Counted from the first letter of the stretch, positions 28,232 through 38,831 are shown. The stretch: 64,000 nt of DNA from Allobosea sp. 67-29 (GCF_001898115.1 NZ_MKSQ01000008.1:19250-83249); one strand, 5' to 3'. Numbers and translations: made by a program. Notes: generated by a model not told the origin, from the sequence alone.

Positions 28232-30478
28232 TCACCCTCCGAAGGTGTTGCTCTTCGGGAAGCCCTTGGGCGGCAGGCGGCCGGCCTCGGCGCGGTGGCC
28301 GAGCCATTCGAGCAGGTCGGCCTGCGCCACCGTCCAGGTCCGGCCGGAGGTGTCGCGCCAGGTCAGGCCGTCGGCCAGGTTGAAGGTCTTGGCGTCGGAG
28401 AGGCCGCCATCCTTGTAGCGCTGCAGGCGCACGCCCTTGCCGCGGCCCATCTCCGCCACTTCCGAGATCGGGAAGCAGAGCAGCTTGCGGTTCTGGCCGA
28501 TGATCGCGACGTGGTCGCCATCGGCCGGCACCGCCAGCATCGCGACATGCGCGCCGTCGACATTGAGCACTTGCCGGCCCTTGCGCGTGTTGGCGACGAC
28601 ATCGTCGGCCGGTGCGACGAAACCCCTGCCCTCGCTCGACACCATCAGCAGCTTCGAGCCCGGCTTATAGGGGAAGGCGGAGACGATCTCGGCCGTCTCC
28701 TCCAGCTCGATCATCAGGCGGATCGGATCGCCGAAACCGCGGCCGCCGGGCAGCTTCGAGGCGTCGAGCGTGAAGACCTTGCCGTTCGAGGCCAGCACCA
28801 GCACCTTCGCCGTGGTCTCGGTGAAGAAGGCCGTCTGGAGTGCATCGTCGCCCTTGAAGGAGAAGCTCGACTTGTCCTGGACATGGCCCTTCAAGGCCCT
28901 GATCCAGCCCTTCTTCGAGATCACGACCGTGATCGGCTCGCGCTCGACCATGGCCTGGGTCAGGTCGATATCGGCGGTCTCCGGCATGTCCGCGAAATCG
29001 GTGCGGCGCTTGCCGATCGCGGTTTCCGGGCCGAAGGTCTTCTTCACCTGGCGGATGTCCCAGGCGATGGTCTTCCACTGCGTCGCCTCGGAGGCGAGCA
29101 GATCCTCGATCTGCGACTTCTCCTTGGTGAGTTCGTCGAGCTCGGTCTTGAGCTGCATCTCCTCGAGCTTGCGGAGCGCCCTCAGACGCGTGTCGAGGAT
29201 CGCGTTGGCCTGGATCTCGGTGAGGTCGAAGACCTTCATCAGCTCGATCTTCGGCTCGTCCTCCTCGCGGATGATCTTGATCACCCGGTCGAGATCCAGA
29301 TAGACGATGAGCAGGCCACGCAGGATTTCGAGGCGCTTGTCGATCTGGCCGAGCCGGAAGCGCGAGCGCCGCTGCAGCACCTCGCGGCGATGGTCGAGCC
29401 AGGCCCGCAGAGCCTCGGCAAGCCCGAGCACGCGCGGCACCAGCCCGCCGGTCAGCACGTTCATGTTCATGGAGATACGCGCTTCCAGCTCGGAGAGCCG
29501 GAACAGCGATTCCATCATCAGGTTGGGATCGACATTGCGGGCGCGCGGCTCGATGACGATACGGATGTCCTCCGCCGATTCATCGCGCAGGTCCGCGACC
29601 AGCGGCAGCTTCTTGTCGTTGAGTAGCTCGGCGATCTTCTCGATCAGGCGGCCCTTCGAGACCATGTAGGGGATCTCGGTGACCACCGCGAGCCAGGTGC
29701 CGCGGCCCTGATCCTCGACATGCCAGCGCGCGCGGGTGCGGAAGGCGCCGCGCCCGGTGCGATAGGTCTCCGCCATCGAAGACCGGCTCTCGACGATGAT
29801 GCCGCCGGTCGGGAAATCCGGGCCGGGCACGAAGGTCATGAGTTGCTCGGAGGAGGTCTCCGGGTGCTGGATCAGGTAGAGCGCCGCGTCGCACAGCTCC
29901 GCCGCGTTGTGCGGCGGGATCGAGGTCGCCATGCCGACCGCGATTCCCTGCGAGCCGTTGGCGAGCAGGTTCGGGAAGGCGGCCGGGAGCACGACCGGCT
30001 CCTCGTCCTCGCCGTTATAGGTCTCGCGGAAATCGACCGCGTCCTCGTCGATTCCGTCGAGGAGCAGGCGCGCGACCTCGGTCATGCGCGCTTCGGTGTA
30101 GCGGTAGGCGGCGGCGTTATCGCCATCGATATTGCCGAAATTGCCCTGCCCGTCGACGAGCGGGTAGCGCTGGGCGAAATCCTGCGCGAGGCGCACCAGC
30201 GCGTCATAGACCGACTGGTCGCCATGCGGGTGGAACTTGCCGATGACGTCGCCGACGATGCGGGCGCATTTCTTGTGGACCTGGCCGGGGTCGAGCCTGA
30301 GCAGCCGCATGGCATGCAGGATGCGGCGGTGGACCGGCTTCAGGCCGTCGCGCGCATCCGGCAGGGCGCGGTGCATGATCGTGGAGAGCGCATAGGCGAG
30401 ATAGCGCTCTTCGAGCGCCGATTTCAGATCGATGCGCTCGGACTCGTCTTCCGGCGGCGGATCGACCGGTTTGCCCAT
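28232..30478 (-). CDS. parC: DNA topoisomerase IV subunit A
   Basis: ParC cuts and rejoins DNA to unlink daughter chromosomes, together with ParE. The 748 residues include the winged-helix part [14 protein letters not shown], the [19 protein letters not shown] helix, and the catalytic Tyr127 in YRYTEARM. They continue with [32 protein letters not shown] and a degenerate C-terminal propeller. At the fluoroquinolone hot spot, where E. coli GyrA has Ser83, this protein has Gln88; the acidic partner Asp92 is retained. The gene is monocistronic-looking and faces the barrel gene. Confidence 0.95.
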   Translation of the reverse strand: MGKPVDPPPEDESERIDLKSALEERYLAYALSTIMHRALPDARDGLKPVHRRILHAMRLLRLDPGQVHKKCARIVGDVIGKFHPHGDQSVYDALVRLAQDFAQRYPLVDGQGNFGNIDGDNAAAYRYTEARMTEVARLLLDGIDEDAVDFRETYNGEDEEPVVLPAAFPNLLANGSQGIAVGMATSIPPHNAAELCDAALYLIQHPETSSEQLMTFVPGPDFPTGGIIVESRSSMAETYRTGRGAFRTRARWHVEDQGRGTWLAVVTEIPYMVSKGRLIEKIAELLNDKKLPLVADLRDESAEDIRIVIEPRARNVDPNLMMESLFRLSELEARISMNMNVLTGGLVPRVLGLAEALRAWLDHRREVLQRRSRFRLGQIDKRLEILRGLLIVYLDLDRVIKIIREEDEPKIELMKVFDLTEIQANAILDTRLRALRKLEEMQLKTELDELTKEKSQIEDLLASEATQWKTIAWDIRQVKKTFGPETAIGKRRTDFADMPETADIDLTQAMVEREPITVVISKKGWIRALKGHVQDKSSFSFKGDDALQTAFFTETTAKVLVLASNGKVFTLDASKLPGGRGFGDPIRLMIELEETAEIVSAFPYKPGSKLLMVSSEGRGFVAPADDVVANTRKGRQVLNVDGAHVAMLAVPADGDHVAIIGQNRKLLCFPISEVAEMGRGKGVRLQRYKDGGLSDAKTFNLADGLTWRDTSGRTWTVAQADLLEWLGHRAEAGRLPPKGFPKSNTFGG

Positions 30479-30598
30479 GCTGCGTCAGCCCTCGTCTCGT
30501 CTCAATTCGCGCCTGCTCTATGGCACGTCGCGAATCGGCCCGCCAGAACAATGCAGGTACGAAGCCCCCTGCGCAAACGCGGGACGGCCATTTCGCGC

Positions 30599-31360
30599 TT
30601 AGGCGGTGGATGATTCGCCAAGCGGCGTGTCTGTCGACGCGCGGGTCGCCATCTCGACGAGCCGCGCCCGCTCTGGCGGCTCGCGCAGGCCACGCGGATC
30701 AAGGATATGGCGGCGCAGGAAGAAGCCCGTCAGGGCGAAGCCCGAGAGGATATCGGCCGGCGACGGGCGTCGTCCGCCCTGCCCCTCGACGAGGAACGAA
30801 GGAAGCTTCAGCAGGCGGTCGAGATAGGGTTGCGCCGCCCCCCGGCTGACCGCCTTGCCGGATTTCGGCGAGACATGGCTGAGATCGTCGGGCGAGCCGG
30901 TGACGGCGCAGCGCGCAAGATCGAGCCCGAAGCCAAGCTCCGCCAGCATCGCCAATTCGAAGCGGATGATCAGCGCCGGCGCCATCTCCGCTTCGTCGAG
31001 ATGCGCGACGAGGACGGACAGCCCTTCGTAGAGGCCGGGATGCGGATCGCGCTCCGGCAGGAGGCGCAGCAGGCCGGCGATCGTGCCGAGCCCGTAGAGT
31101 GCGACCGGTGCCGCGATCAGGCGCGCGGCATGGGAAGTGAGCAGTTCAACCTTGTACTCGCCGAGGTGCTCGTCGAGTCGCGCGCGCCAGGTCAGCGAGA
31201 CGTGGTTGCCCGGTTGCAACTGAGACTGGCTTTTCGCGGAGCGCCCGCCCCTGACGAGGCCAAGGTGGCGGCCGTGCTCGCGCGTCATCGCCTCCAGGAT
31301 CACGGCGCTTTCGCCATGAGCCTTGAGGCCGATGATCGTGCCCTCGTCGGTCCACTCCAT
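30599..31360 (-). CDS. recO: DNA repair protein RecO
   Basis: RecO loads RecA on SSB-coated DNA with RecR in gap repair. The 253 residues start MEWTDEGTIIGLKAHGESAVILEAMTREHGRHLGLVRGG, the OB-fold opening of the family. They continue with GNHVSLTWRARLDEHLG and the helical LPERDPHPGLYEGLSVLVAHLD and RFELAMLAELGFGLDLARCAVTG. A zinc motif is reduced to one Cys, as usual in alphaproteobacteria. In many relatives recO follows era in one operon; here they are 12 kb apart. Confidence 0.93.
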   Translation of the reverse strand: MEWTDEGTIIGLKAHGESAVILEAMTREHGRHLGLVRGGRSAKSQSQLQPGNHVSLTWRARLDEHLGEYKVELLTSHAARLIAAPVALYGLGTIAGLLRLLPERDPHPGLYEGLSVLVAHLDEAEMAPALIIRFELAMLAELGFGLDLARCAVTGSPDDLSHVSPKSGKAVSRGAAQPYLDRLLKLPSFLVEGQGGRRPSPADILSGFALTGFFLRRHILDPRGLREPPERARLVEMATRASTDTPLGESSTA

Positions 31361-31422
31361 GACGACAGGATGTAGGGCAGGAGCGCCTGAGAGGGAACCG
31401 GGCTAGTGGCGCACCGCGCGCC

Positions 31423-31806
31423 TCACGCGACGTATTGCGCGATGCCGGCGCCGAACGACCAGTCCTCGCGCTTGACCTCGACGAGGCTGATAAAGATGTC
31501 GTCCGGCTTCAGGCCGGGCTCCCGGCCGAGGTTCTCTGCAATCGCGGCGTAGAGCTTCTTCTTCTGCGTGACGCCGCGTGTATTGGCGACGGTGAGCTGG
31601 ATGATCACCAGCCTGTCGCTGCGATTGAAGCCGAAATAGTTGGCATCGAAAACGAACTCGTCGGCATCGTGCTGGTGGACGACGGCGAACAGGTCCTTTT
31701 CCGGCACCTCGAAGGTCTCGCGCAGGGCCTTGTAGACGCCGTCGATGATCGCGGCCGGCTCGGAAGCCGGACGGCCGCGGCGCATGGAAATCCTGATCAG
31801 GGGCAT
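31423..31806 (-). CDS. Tautomerase-family protein
   Basis: This is a 127-residue member of the 4-oxalocrotonate tautomerase superfamily. The amino-terminal proline after Met (MPLIRISMRRGRP) is the catalytic base in that family. FGFNRSDRLVIIQLTVANTRGVTQKKKLYAAIAENL is typical of the longer tautomerase type. It diverges from a LysR gene, which probably regulates it through the dyad at 31884-31912. The substrate is unknown. Confidence 0.85.
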   Translation of the reverse strand: MPLIRISMRRGRPASEPAAIIDGVYKALRETFEVPEKDLFAVVHQHDADEFVFDANYFGFNRSDRLVIIQLTVANTRGVTQKKKLYAAIAENLGREPGLKPDDIFISLVEVKREDWSFGAGIAQYVA

Positions 31807-31883
31807 GGTTCTTCTCCATCTGCGGCGGCGGGAGCGGCCGCCGTCGACATGGACAAGCTAGCAATCGCGGTAAAAACGTGAAA

Positions 31884-31912
31884 CCGTATCTATCGATATA
31901 TCAATGATACGG
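31884..31912. promoter_or_regulatory. Operator-like dyad between tautomerase and LysR genes
   Basis: CCGTATC-N15-GATACGG is a perfect 7-bp dyad in an AT-rich pocket and contains a T-N11-A type core expected for LysR proteins. It ends 11 bases before the LysR start codon and starts 77 bases before the tautomerase start, so it can control both. Confidence 0.6.
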
Positions 31913-31923
31913 AATCTTGATTT

Positions 31924-32769
31924 ATGGCCTCACCTGCTCTTGATGTGGAAGCCGTCTCCGCGTTCCTCCGGGCGGCCGAACTCTCCAGCTTCACCCGTGC
32001 GGCGGAAGCGCTCGGCTCGACCCAATCTCTGGTCAGCACGCGGATCAAGCGGCTCGAAACCACGCTCGGCAAGCCGCTGCTGCAACGTCATCCGCGTCTG
32101 GTACGCCTGACGCCGGAGGGCGAACGTTTCCTGCCGGCGGCGCGGGAGTTCCTGTCGGCGCATGGGCGCGCCCTGGCGGCCCTCGAGACGCAGCCAGAGG
32201 GCATCGCGATCGGGCTCAGCGAACAGGCGGTGGGGCCGGATGTGCCTGCGCTGCTGGCGCGATTGACCGCCCATGATCCGTCCCTCGTGGTCAATCTCCG
32301 CATCGAGCCCTCGAGCTTGCTGGAAGCTGCCTTCGAGGCCGGAGAGCTCGATGCCGTGGTCGTACGCCGGATCGGCGCGGGCAAGACCGGCGAGGTCTTG
32401 CGAGAGGATGTCTTCGGCTGGTTCGCCTCGCCTGCCCTGGCAGCGCAGCCGGATGCGACCCTGCCGATGATCAGCCTCGTCAGCGAATGCCGCCTGAGGC
32501 GCCACGCCATAGAGGCGCTGACCGGCTGCGGGCGGCCCTGGCGCGAGGCCTTCATCGGTGGCGGGATGGCGGCTGTCGTGGCGGCCGTCTCGGGCGGCCT
32601 CGGGGTCGCCCCGCTGGCAGCTCGAATCGCCCCGCGGGACGCCGTGGACGTCGGCGCGGCCTGGGGACTGCCGCCGCTCGGCCGCTCCCAGGTCGTTCTG
32701 CGCAGCCAGGTCGCGAGTGCCCGCGGGCGCGGCTTCGTGCGCGAGCTGGCGGCAGCCTTCCGGGGTTGA
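31924..32769 (+). CDS. LysR-family transcriptional regulator
   Basis: This 281-residue regulator has an N-terminal winged helix-turn-helix (FLRAAELSSFTRAAEALGSTQ, then RIKRLETTLGKPLLQRH). A periplasmic-binding-protein-like effector domain follows, from about residue 90. It is shorter than the 300-residue norm. It is transcribed away from the tautomerase gene, and the pair is the usual regulator-target arrangement. The effector is unknown. Confidence 0.9.
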   Translation: MASPALDVEAVSAFLRAAELSSFTRAAEALGSTQSLVSTRIKRLETTLGKPLLQRHPRLVRLTPEGERFLPAAREFLSAHGRALAALETQPEGIAIGLSEQAVGPDVPALLARLTAHDPSLVVNLRIEPSSLLEAAFEAGELDAVVVRRIGAGKTGEVLREDVFGWFASPALAAQPDATLPMISLVSECRLRRHAIEALTGCGRPWREAFIGGGMAAVVAAVSGGLGVAPLAARIAPRDAVDVGAAWGLPPLGRSQVVLRSQVASARGRGFVRELAAAFRG

Positions 32770-32820
32770 TCCCGCTCGCCGCGCGCCGGTCCCCCAAGCA
32801 GGGCCGCGCCTGTGCCCGGC

Positions 32821-35037
32821 TCAGCCCAGGACGCGCTCGACGCGGCTGATCTGCCGCTTCTCGCGCAACTCGCTGATGATTGCCGAGAGGTGCTTCAGGT
32901 CCCAGACGGTCAGGTCGATGGTGACGTCGGTGAAGTCCGGATTCGGGCGGTTCATCTGCACGGCGTCGATGTTGCCGTCATGCTCGGCGATGATCGTGGT
33001 GATCTGAGCGAGCGAGCCGGGCTCGTTGATCGACTTCAGCGCGATCCGCGCCGGGAAGCGCTGCGGCGCCTTGTCGTCGAGATCCCAGCGAACATCGAGC
33101 CAGCGGTCCGGCTCGTTGTCGAAGGCGGCCAGCGCCGGCGACTGGATCGGATAGATCGTCACCCCCTCACCCGGCGACAGGATCCCGACGATGCGATCGC
33201 CCGGTACGGCGCCGCCCTGCGGCGAGAAGCGTACGGGCAGATCGCGGCCCAGGCCGCGGATCGGAATCGCGTCGGCACCCGGCTCGCCCGGCAGCTTGAA
33301 CTTCAGGTTGTCGCCCTGGCCGAGCTCGAACCAGTCCTTGCTGTTGGCCGCGGCAGCCGGCCGCCCCTCGCTCGTCGCGCGCTTTTCAGGCTCCAGATCC
33401 GGGTAGACCGCCTTGACCACATCGCCGGAATACATCTCGCCGCGGCCGACGGCGGCGAGAACGTCGTCCACCGTATTGCGAGCGAGGCGCTTCAGAGCGG
33501 CCTTGAGCTTGTCGTCGGAGAAGGCCTTTTCGGCACGGGTGAAGGCCCGCTCGAGGATCTGGCGGCCGAGGCCGGCATATTGCCGGCGCACGGCGGCGCG
33601 GGTGGCGCGGCGGATCGCGGCACGGGCCTTGCCGGTGACGACGAGCGATTCCCAGGCGGCAGGCGGAGCCTGTCCTTCAGCGCGGGTGATCTCGACCTCG
33701 TCGCCGTTCTGCAGTTCGGTCAGCAGCGGAGCGATGCGGCCGTTGATCTTGGCGCCGACCGCGCTGTTGCCGACATCGGTGTGAACGGCATAGGCGAAGT
33801 CGATCGGCGTCGCGCCACGCGGCAGGGCGATGAGCCGGCCCTTCGGCGTGAAGCAGAAGACCTGGTCGTGGAAGAGCTCCAGCTTGGTATGCTCGAGGAA
33901 TTCCTCGGGGCTGTCGCCTTCCGCCAGCAGGTCGACGGTCCGGCGCAGCCATTGATAGGCCCGGCTCTCGTCGGCGAGCTGGATCGGCTCGCCCGGGCGG
34001 CCATCCTTGTAGTGCGCGTGGGCGGCGATGCCGTATTCGGCGATGCGGTCCATATTATCGGTGCGGATCTGCAATTCGACGCGGCTGTGGCCCGGGCCCA
34101 CCACGGTCGTGTGGATCGAGCGATAGTCGTTCTGCTTGGGCGTCGAGATGTAGTCCTTGTAGCGGCCCGGCACCATCGGCCAGGTCATATGGACCAGGCC
34201 CAGCACGCGATAGCAGTCCTCCGGCCTGTCGACGATGACGCGGAAGCCGAAGATATCCGAAAGCTGCTCGAAGGAGACGGACTTGCGCTCCATCTTCTTC
34301 CAGATCGAATATGGTCGCTTGCGCCGGCCGTGGACCTCGGCCTGGATGCCGCTCGCCGCGAGCTTCTCCTTCAGGTCGTGCTCGATCTCGCCGATGACCT
34401 TGCCCTCGCGCTCGGTCACCTCCTCCAGGCGCTTGGTGACGGTGGCGTGAGCCTCGGGCTTGATGTGACGGAAGGCGAGTTCCTCGAGCTCTTCCCGCAG
34501 CTCCTGCATGCCCATGCGGCCGGCCAGCGGGGCATAGATCTCGATCGTCTCCTCGGCGATGCGCAGGCGCTTCTCCGGCGGCACGAAGTGCAGGGTCCGC
34601 ATGTTGTGCAGCCGGTCGGCAAGCTTGACCAACAGCACGCGGATGTCATCGACGATGGCGAGAAGTAGCTTGCGGAAATTCTCGCCCTGCGCCGCCTTCT
34701 TCGAGACGAGATCGAGCTTCTTGATCTTGGTGAGCCCGTCGACCAGCCGGCGGATATCCGGCCCGAAAAGGTTCTCGATCTCCTCCAGCGTCGCCGCCGT
34801 GTCCTCGACCGTGTCGTGCAGCACCGCGGCGACGATGGTCGCGTCGTCGAGCTTGAGATCGGTCAGGATCGCGGCGACTTCGAGCGGGTGAGCGAAGAAG
34901 GGGTCCCCCGAGGCACGCTTCTGCGTGCCATGCGCCCGCATGGCGTAGACATAGGCTCGGTTGAGCAGATCCTCATCGGTGTTCGGATTGTAGCTCTTGA
35001 CCCGGTCAACGAGCTCATACTGCCGCATCATGCCCAT
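32821..35037 (-). CDS. relA: Bifunctional (p)ppGpp synthetase/hydrolase RelA/SpoT
   Basis: This enzyme makes and degrades the stringent-response alarmones. The HD hydrolase domain shows HPLEVAAILTDLKLDDATIVAAVLHDTVEDT. The synthetase domain has GRRKRPYSIWKKM, FGFRVIV and RYKDYISTPKQNDYRSIHTTV; RYKD is the RXKD signature of bifunctional enzymes. A TGS domain (FCFTPKGRLIALPRGATP) and a C-terminal ACT domain follow. Four start codons are possible at 35061 (TTG), 35037, 35031 and 35028; relatives usually begin MMRQYELV. It follows rpoZ, after a terminator. Confidence 0.95.
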   Translation of the reverse strand: MGMMRQYELVDRVKSYNPNTDEDLLNRAYVYAMRAHGTQKRASGDPFFAHPLEVAAILTDLKLDDATIVAAVLHDTVEDTAATLEEIENLFGPDIRRLVDGLTKIKKLDLVSKKAAQGENFRKLLLAIVDDIRVLLVKLADRLHNMRTLHFVPPEKRLRIAEETIEIYAPLAGRMGMQELREELEELAFRHIKPEAHATVTKRLEEVTEREGKVIGEIEHDLKEKLAASGIQAEVHGRRKRPYSIWKKMERKSVSFEQLSDIFGFRVIVDRPEDCYRVLGLVHMTWPMVPGRYKDYISTPKQNDYRSIHTTVVGPGHSRVELQIRTDNMDRIAEYGIAAHAHYKDGRPGEPIQLADESRAYQWLRRTVDLLAEGDSPEEFLEHTKLELFHDQVFCFTPKGRLIALPRGATPIDFAYAVHTDVGNSAVGAKINGRIAPLLTELQNGDEVEITRAEGQAPPAAWESLVVTGKARAAIRRATRAAVRRQYAGLGRQILERAFTRAEKAFSDDKLKAALKRLARNTVDDVLAAVGRGEMYSGDVVKAVYPDLEPEKRATSEGRPAAAANSKDWFELGQGDNLKFKLPGEPGADAIPIRGLGRDLPVRFSPQGGAVPGDRIVGILSPGEGVTIYPIQSPALAAFDNEPDRWLDVRWDLDDKAPQRFPARIALKSINEPGSLAQITTIIAEHDGNIDAVQMNRPNPDFTDVTIDLTVWDLKHLSAIISELREKRQISRVERVLG

Positions 35038-35130
35038 GCGGGCCCCAGCCTCATCCTGCAATCATTGCAACGCATCATTATTTGCACAGCTCGGGGCGGC
35101 AGCAAGGCGCTTTTTCGGAAGCCCGGCATG

Positions 35131-35155
35131 AAAAAGCCCGGCACTGCCGGGCTTT
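35131..35155 (-). terminator. Terminator between rpoZ and relA
   Basis: AAAGCCCGGC and GCCGGGCTTT form a 10-bp stem with a 3-base loop, and on the minus strand the T-run continues to TTTTT. It ends the rpoZ transcript, so relA is likely to have its own promoter in the following 90 bases. Confidence 0.85.
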
Positions 35156-35189
35156 AGCGAAAAAGCGTGAAGAATTTCCGAGGCGGAAA

Positions 35190-35585
35190 TCAATCCTCGT
35201 CGTCAGCGCTCTCGGTCGGCGGCACGAGGCCGTCGAGACCGCGCAGCAGATCCTCTTCGCTCATGCGATCGAACTGCACCTCGGTGTCCGAGCCACCGCC
35301 GGCAGCGGCCGCGGGGTTGGCGAGCAGCGGCACCGTCTCGGGCTCCGGCTCGTCGACCTCGACATGCTTCTGCAGCGAGTGGATCAGCTCTTCCTTCAGG
35401 TCTTCAGGCGTCAGCTTCTCGTCGGCGATCTCGCGCAGCGCCACGACCGGGTTCTTGTCGTTGTCGCGCGGGACGAGGATCGCCGCGCCGGACGCGATGG
35501 TGCGGGCGCGGTGGGCCGCGAGCAGGACCAGCTCGAAGCGGTTGTCGACCTTGTCGATGCAGTCTTCAACGGTGACGCGAGCCAT
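35190..35585 (-). CDS. rpoZ: RNA polymerase omega subunit
   Basis: Omega helps assemble RNA polymerase and takes part in ppGpp binding. The 131 residues start [34 protein letters not shown], the canonical N-terminus. A long acidic C-terminal extension ([29 protein letters not shown]) follows, typical of rhizobia. A terminator lies after the stop and relA follows, the standard neighbourhood. Confidence 0.96.
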   Translation of the reverse strand: MARVTVEDCIDKVDNRFELVLLAAHRARTIASGAAILVPRDNDKNPVVALREIADEKLTPEDLKEELIHSLQKHVEVDEPEPETVPLLANPAAAAGGGSDTEVQFDRMSEEDLLRGLDGLVPPTESADDED

Positions 35586-35689
35586 GGCGGCTCCTTCCGA
35601 TCTCGGCGATGCAGGGAAATGGATTTGGCCTCGGCCATACAGCCAAAGCCGCCGCGATGCAAGAATTTCGCTGGTCGACCGGACCGACG

Positions 35690-37405
35690 TCAGGCGCGCA
35701 TCCGCCGCAGCAGATCGTCCAGCGTCGGGTCGAAGCGCTGCTTCTCCTCCGCCGTGCCCCTGCCGCCCATCGCCGGCAGCTCATGCGGCGCCAGCGCCGC
35801 GAAGCGCATCCGCATCGTCGTCGCGACACCTTCTCCGAAGGCGATGGCCTCCCGGTTGCCGATCGAGGACAGGAAGGCGATCGTGCTCGCGGAGGCGTCC
35901 GAGATGGCGGACCGGATGATCTGCTGGTCGCGCTCGTTGGCGAGCCGCATCGCAAAGATCGTCGAGCATTGCGAGAGGATCGTCGGGTCGAGCTCACCGG
36001 GGCGCTGCGTCACGACGCCGAGATAGGCGCCGTATTTGCGGCCCTCCTTGGCGATGCGGGCGATGGCCTGGCGCGTCGGCGCGAAGCCGAGCTGCGGATC
36101 GGCGGGGACATAGCGATGCGCCTCCTCGCACAGCACGAGCACCTCGAGCGCACCCTCGCTCGCCATGACGAGTTCGAAGGCAAGGCGCGAGAGCACGGAG
36201 GCAACGGCGTTGACCACCTCGCCCGGCAGGCCGCCGAGCTGGAAGGCGGTGATCGGGCGGCCGTGCAGGGGAATGCGGAAGATCTGGCCAAGGATCGGCG
36301 CCATCGTCTCGTACATGTTGGCGCGGCCGAACATGAAGCGATAACGCGGGTCGGCATGGAGCGATTCGAGCCGGACCTTGAGCGAGCGAAGCGCCGCTCG
36401 CGGCCAGCGCTGCTCGTGCAGGCCGATCATCTCGTCGATGACCTTGAAGACATCCTTCAGCCGGTAGGGCGTCGGAGCGTCGGCCCCTTCCGCAGCCGCG
36501 TCGGGCGCGGCGGAGCGACCGGCACCGAGATCGAGCGGGCGCTTCAGCAGCAGCGAGGCGCCGAGGTCGCGAGCCGCGTCCGGGGTGGCCGGCATGCGAT
36601 AGCGCTCCCGCGCCGCGGCGACCGCCTCCCGCAGGATGTCGGGCTCGTCGTCCAGCGCCGGGCGGCCACGGAAGACGATGTCGGCCAGTTCCTCCTGCTT
36701 GAACATCCAGAACGGCAGGTCGAGCGCCTCGCCGTCGATGGTCAGGGCCAGGTCCGGGAAGGCGCTGGAATACTCGTTGTGCGGATCGAGGATGAGTACG
36801 CGCAGGCGCGGCCGAACCGAAACCGCCTTGCGCAGCAGCAGCGCCACGGCGCTCGACTTGCCGACGCCGGTCGTGCCGAGCAGGGCGAAGTGACGCGAGA
36901 GCATGTCCTGGATGTTGACGGTCGCAGGAATGCTCGCATCCTGCGTGACCTGGCCGATCACGACACCGCCGCGCTCGCCGAGATCATGGACGAGCGCGAG
37001 ATCGCCGGCGCGGATGCGGTGCGCGACGGCGCCGATCGGAGGATAGCCGGTGATGCCGCTCTGGAACCGGGTCGCGCCATCCGGGCTTTCCAGCACCTCG
37101 CCGAGGAATTCGACCTCGACCTGGATCGGGTTCTCGGCGGTATCGGTCCAGGCCGCCTCGACCGCGTGCACGCGGTAGACGAGCGCCACGATGCGGCTGC
37201 GGCCGAGATTGATCGAGACCATGCGCCCGATCGCCCAGGCATCGGCCGCCAGCCAGTTGCCGGTCGAGACCGCGCTGAGGATCGTGGCGCGCGAGCCGTC
37301 GCATGCGATGACCCGGCCCAGCACGCGCTCAGGCGGCTGGCCGGTCCCACGGCGGTCCGGCATCACGTCTTCCTGGAAATGGCCCGATTTCACGGCAAGT
37401 TGCAT
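35690..37405 (-). CDS. HerA-type ATPase / DUF87-domain protein
   Basis: This is a 571-residue FtsK/HerA-class DNA-translocase-like ATPase. I start it at ATG 37405 with GAGG about 12 bases upstream. A beta-barrel-like N-terminal domain precedes Walker [10 protein letters not shown] (177-185). Walker B and sensor follow as [13 protein letters not shown], and then [17 protein letters not shown] [19 protein letters not shown] and [24 protein letters not shown]. These are HerA features. The usual nuclease partner NurA is absent from the neighbourhood, so the role in DNA end processing or something else stays open. Confidence 0.88.
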   Translation of the reverse strand: MQLAVKSGHFQEDVMPDRRGTGQPPERVLGRVIACDGSRATILSAVSTGNWLAADAWAIGRMVSINLGRSRIVALVYRVHAVEAAWTDTAENPIQVEVEFLGEVLESPDGATRFQSGITGYPPIGAVAHRIRAGDLALVHDLGERGGVVIGQVTQDASIPATVNIQDMLSRHFALLGTTGVGKSSAVALLLRKAVSVRPRLRVLILDPHNEYSSAFPDLALTIDGEALDLPFWMFKQEELADIVFRGRPALDDEPDILREAVAAARERYRMPATPDAARDLGASLLLKRPLDLGAGRSAAPDAAAEGADAPTPYRLKDVFKVIDEMIGLHEQRWPRAALRSLKVRLESLHADPRYRFMFGRANMYETMAPILGQIFRIPLHGRPITAFQLGGLPGEVVNAVASVLSRLAFELVMASEGALEVLVLCEEAHRYVPADPQLGFAPTRQAIARIAKEGRKYGAYLGVVTQRPGELDPTILSQCSTIFAMRLANERDQQIIRSAISDASASTIAFLSSIGNREAIAFGEGVATTMRMRFAALAPHELPAMGGRGTAEEKQRFDPTLDDLLRRMRA

Positions 37406-37638
37406 GGCTTCGACACCTCGTCCCCGACCATGCGTAAGCGGGCGCCGGTTACGATTGCTTTCATGCCGCGTGACAGTTGGATTTGCGGTTAGCGAACCGG
37501 AAAGATCTGCCGGCGATTTGTGCCTAGAAGTGGCGCCACGCCGATCGATCAGAATCGGTGGCCTCGCCATCACATCCTCTGCATTGAGCCCGATGCCCGG
37601 TTTCGTCTATGGACGGCACGGAAACTCGAAGGGAACGG

Positions 37639-38391
37639 ATGATGGCCGAGCGGTTGCGCCTGGGTGTGAACATCGACCATGTCGCGACGGTGCGGAATGC
37701 CCGCGGCGGTGCCTTGCCCGACCCGGTCCGCGCCGCGCTTCTCGCCATCGCCGCCGGCGCCGACGGCATCACCGCTCACCTGCGCGAGGACCGGCGCCAT
37801 ATCCGCGACACCGACATGGCGCGGCTGTCGGGCGAATTGACGAAGCCGCTCAACTTCGAAATGGCCGCCACCGACGAGATGATCGCCCTCGCCGAGCGCT
37901 TCCGGCCGCACGCAGCCTGCCTCGTACCGGAGAAGCGCGAGGAGCGGACCACCGAAGGCGGGCTGGACGTCGTCGGCCAACAAGCTGCGCTCGGCCCGCG
38001 GATCGCCCGGCTGCAGGCTGCCGGCTGCCGTGTCTCCCTGTTCATCGAGCCCGACGCCGCTCCGATCGCCATGGCTGCGAAGCTCGGAGCGCCCGTCGTC
38101 GAGCTGCATACGGGGAGCTGGTGCCACGCGGTCGCCGACGGCGACGGAGCCAAGGCCGAAGCGGAATTCCGGAGGCTGAAGCACGGCGCCGAACGGGCCG
38201 CGGAGCTCGGCCTGGAAGTCCATGCCGGGCACGGGCTGGATTTCGACACAGCCCGCAAGCTGGCAGGCGTGCCGGACTTCGCCGAGTTCAATATCGGCCA
38301 CTTCCTGATCGGCGAAGCGATCTTCGTCGGGCTCGAAGCCGCCATCCGCCAGATGCGGAAAGCCATGGACGAAGGCCGGGCAAGCGCTTAA
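37639..38391 (+). CDS. pdxJ: Pyridoxine 5'-phosphate synthase
   Basis: PdxJ closes the ring of vitamin B6 from aminoacetone phosphate and deoxyxylulose phosphate. I chose ATG 37639 ([11 protein letters not shown]), behind GAAGGGAA, giving 250 residues. Landmarks are [41 protein letters not shown], the active-site [25 protein letters not shown] and [10 protein letters not shown]. acpS follows after 9 bases and is co-transcribed, as in many proteobacteria. Confidence 0.95.
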   Translation: MMAERLRLGVNIDHVATVRNARGGALPDPVRAALLAIAAGADGITAHLREDRRHIRDTDMARLSGELTKPLNFEMAATDEMIALAERFRPHAACLVPEKREERTTEGGLDVVGQQAALGPRIARLQAAGCRVSLFIEPDAAPIAMAAKLGAPVVELHTGSWCHAVADGDGAKAEAEFRRLKHGAERAAELGLEVHAGHGLDFDTARKLAGVPDFAEFNIGHFLIGEAIFVGLEAAIRQMRKAMDEGRASA

Positions 38392-38400
38392 CTCCCCTCC

Positions 38401-38805
38401 ATGATCCTGGGCATCGGCTCCGACCTCTGCGACATCACGCGCATCCAGAAGTCGCTCGACCGTTTCGGCGAGCGCTTCACGCACCGCGTCTTCACCGAGG
38501 GCGAGCGGGTAAAATCCGACAGGCGCGCAACGCGCGCGGCCTCCTATGCTCGGCGCTTCGCAGCCAAGGAAGCCTGCTCGAAGGCTCTCGGCACCGGCAT
38601 GCGCGCGGGCGTGTTCTGGCGCGACATGGAAGTGGTCAACCTGCCCGGAGGCCGTCCGACGATGCGCCTCACCGGCGGCGCGGCGGAAAAGCTGAAGACG
38701 ATGACGCCGGCCGGGTTCGCCGCCGTCGTCCATGTCTCGCTGACCGATGATCCGCCGCTGGCGCAGGCCTTCGTGGTGATCGAGGCCCGACCGCTCGCCG
38801 GCTGA
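38401..38805 (+). CDS. acpS: Holo-[acyl-carrier-protein] synthase
   Basis: AcpS transfers phosphopantetheine from CoA to acyl carrier protein for fatty acid synthesis. The 134 residues begin [15 protein letters not shown], with the Mg-binding Asp, and contain the second metal ligand in [16 protein letters not shown]. The order pdxJ-acpS is conserved, but here the expected lepB is displaced 2.3 kb by an aquaporin and a channel gene. Confidence 0.95.
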   Translation: MILGIGSDLCDITRIQKSLDRFGERFTHRVFTEGERVKSDRRATRAASYARRFAAKEACSKALGTGMRAGVFWRDMEVVNLPGGRPTMRLTGGAAEKLKTMTPAGFAAVVHVSLTDDPPLAQAFVVIEARPLAG

Positions 38806-38831
38806 ATACGCCGCAGGCTTCAGCGCCGCAG

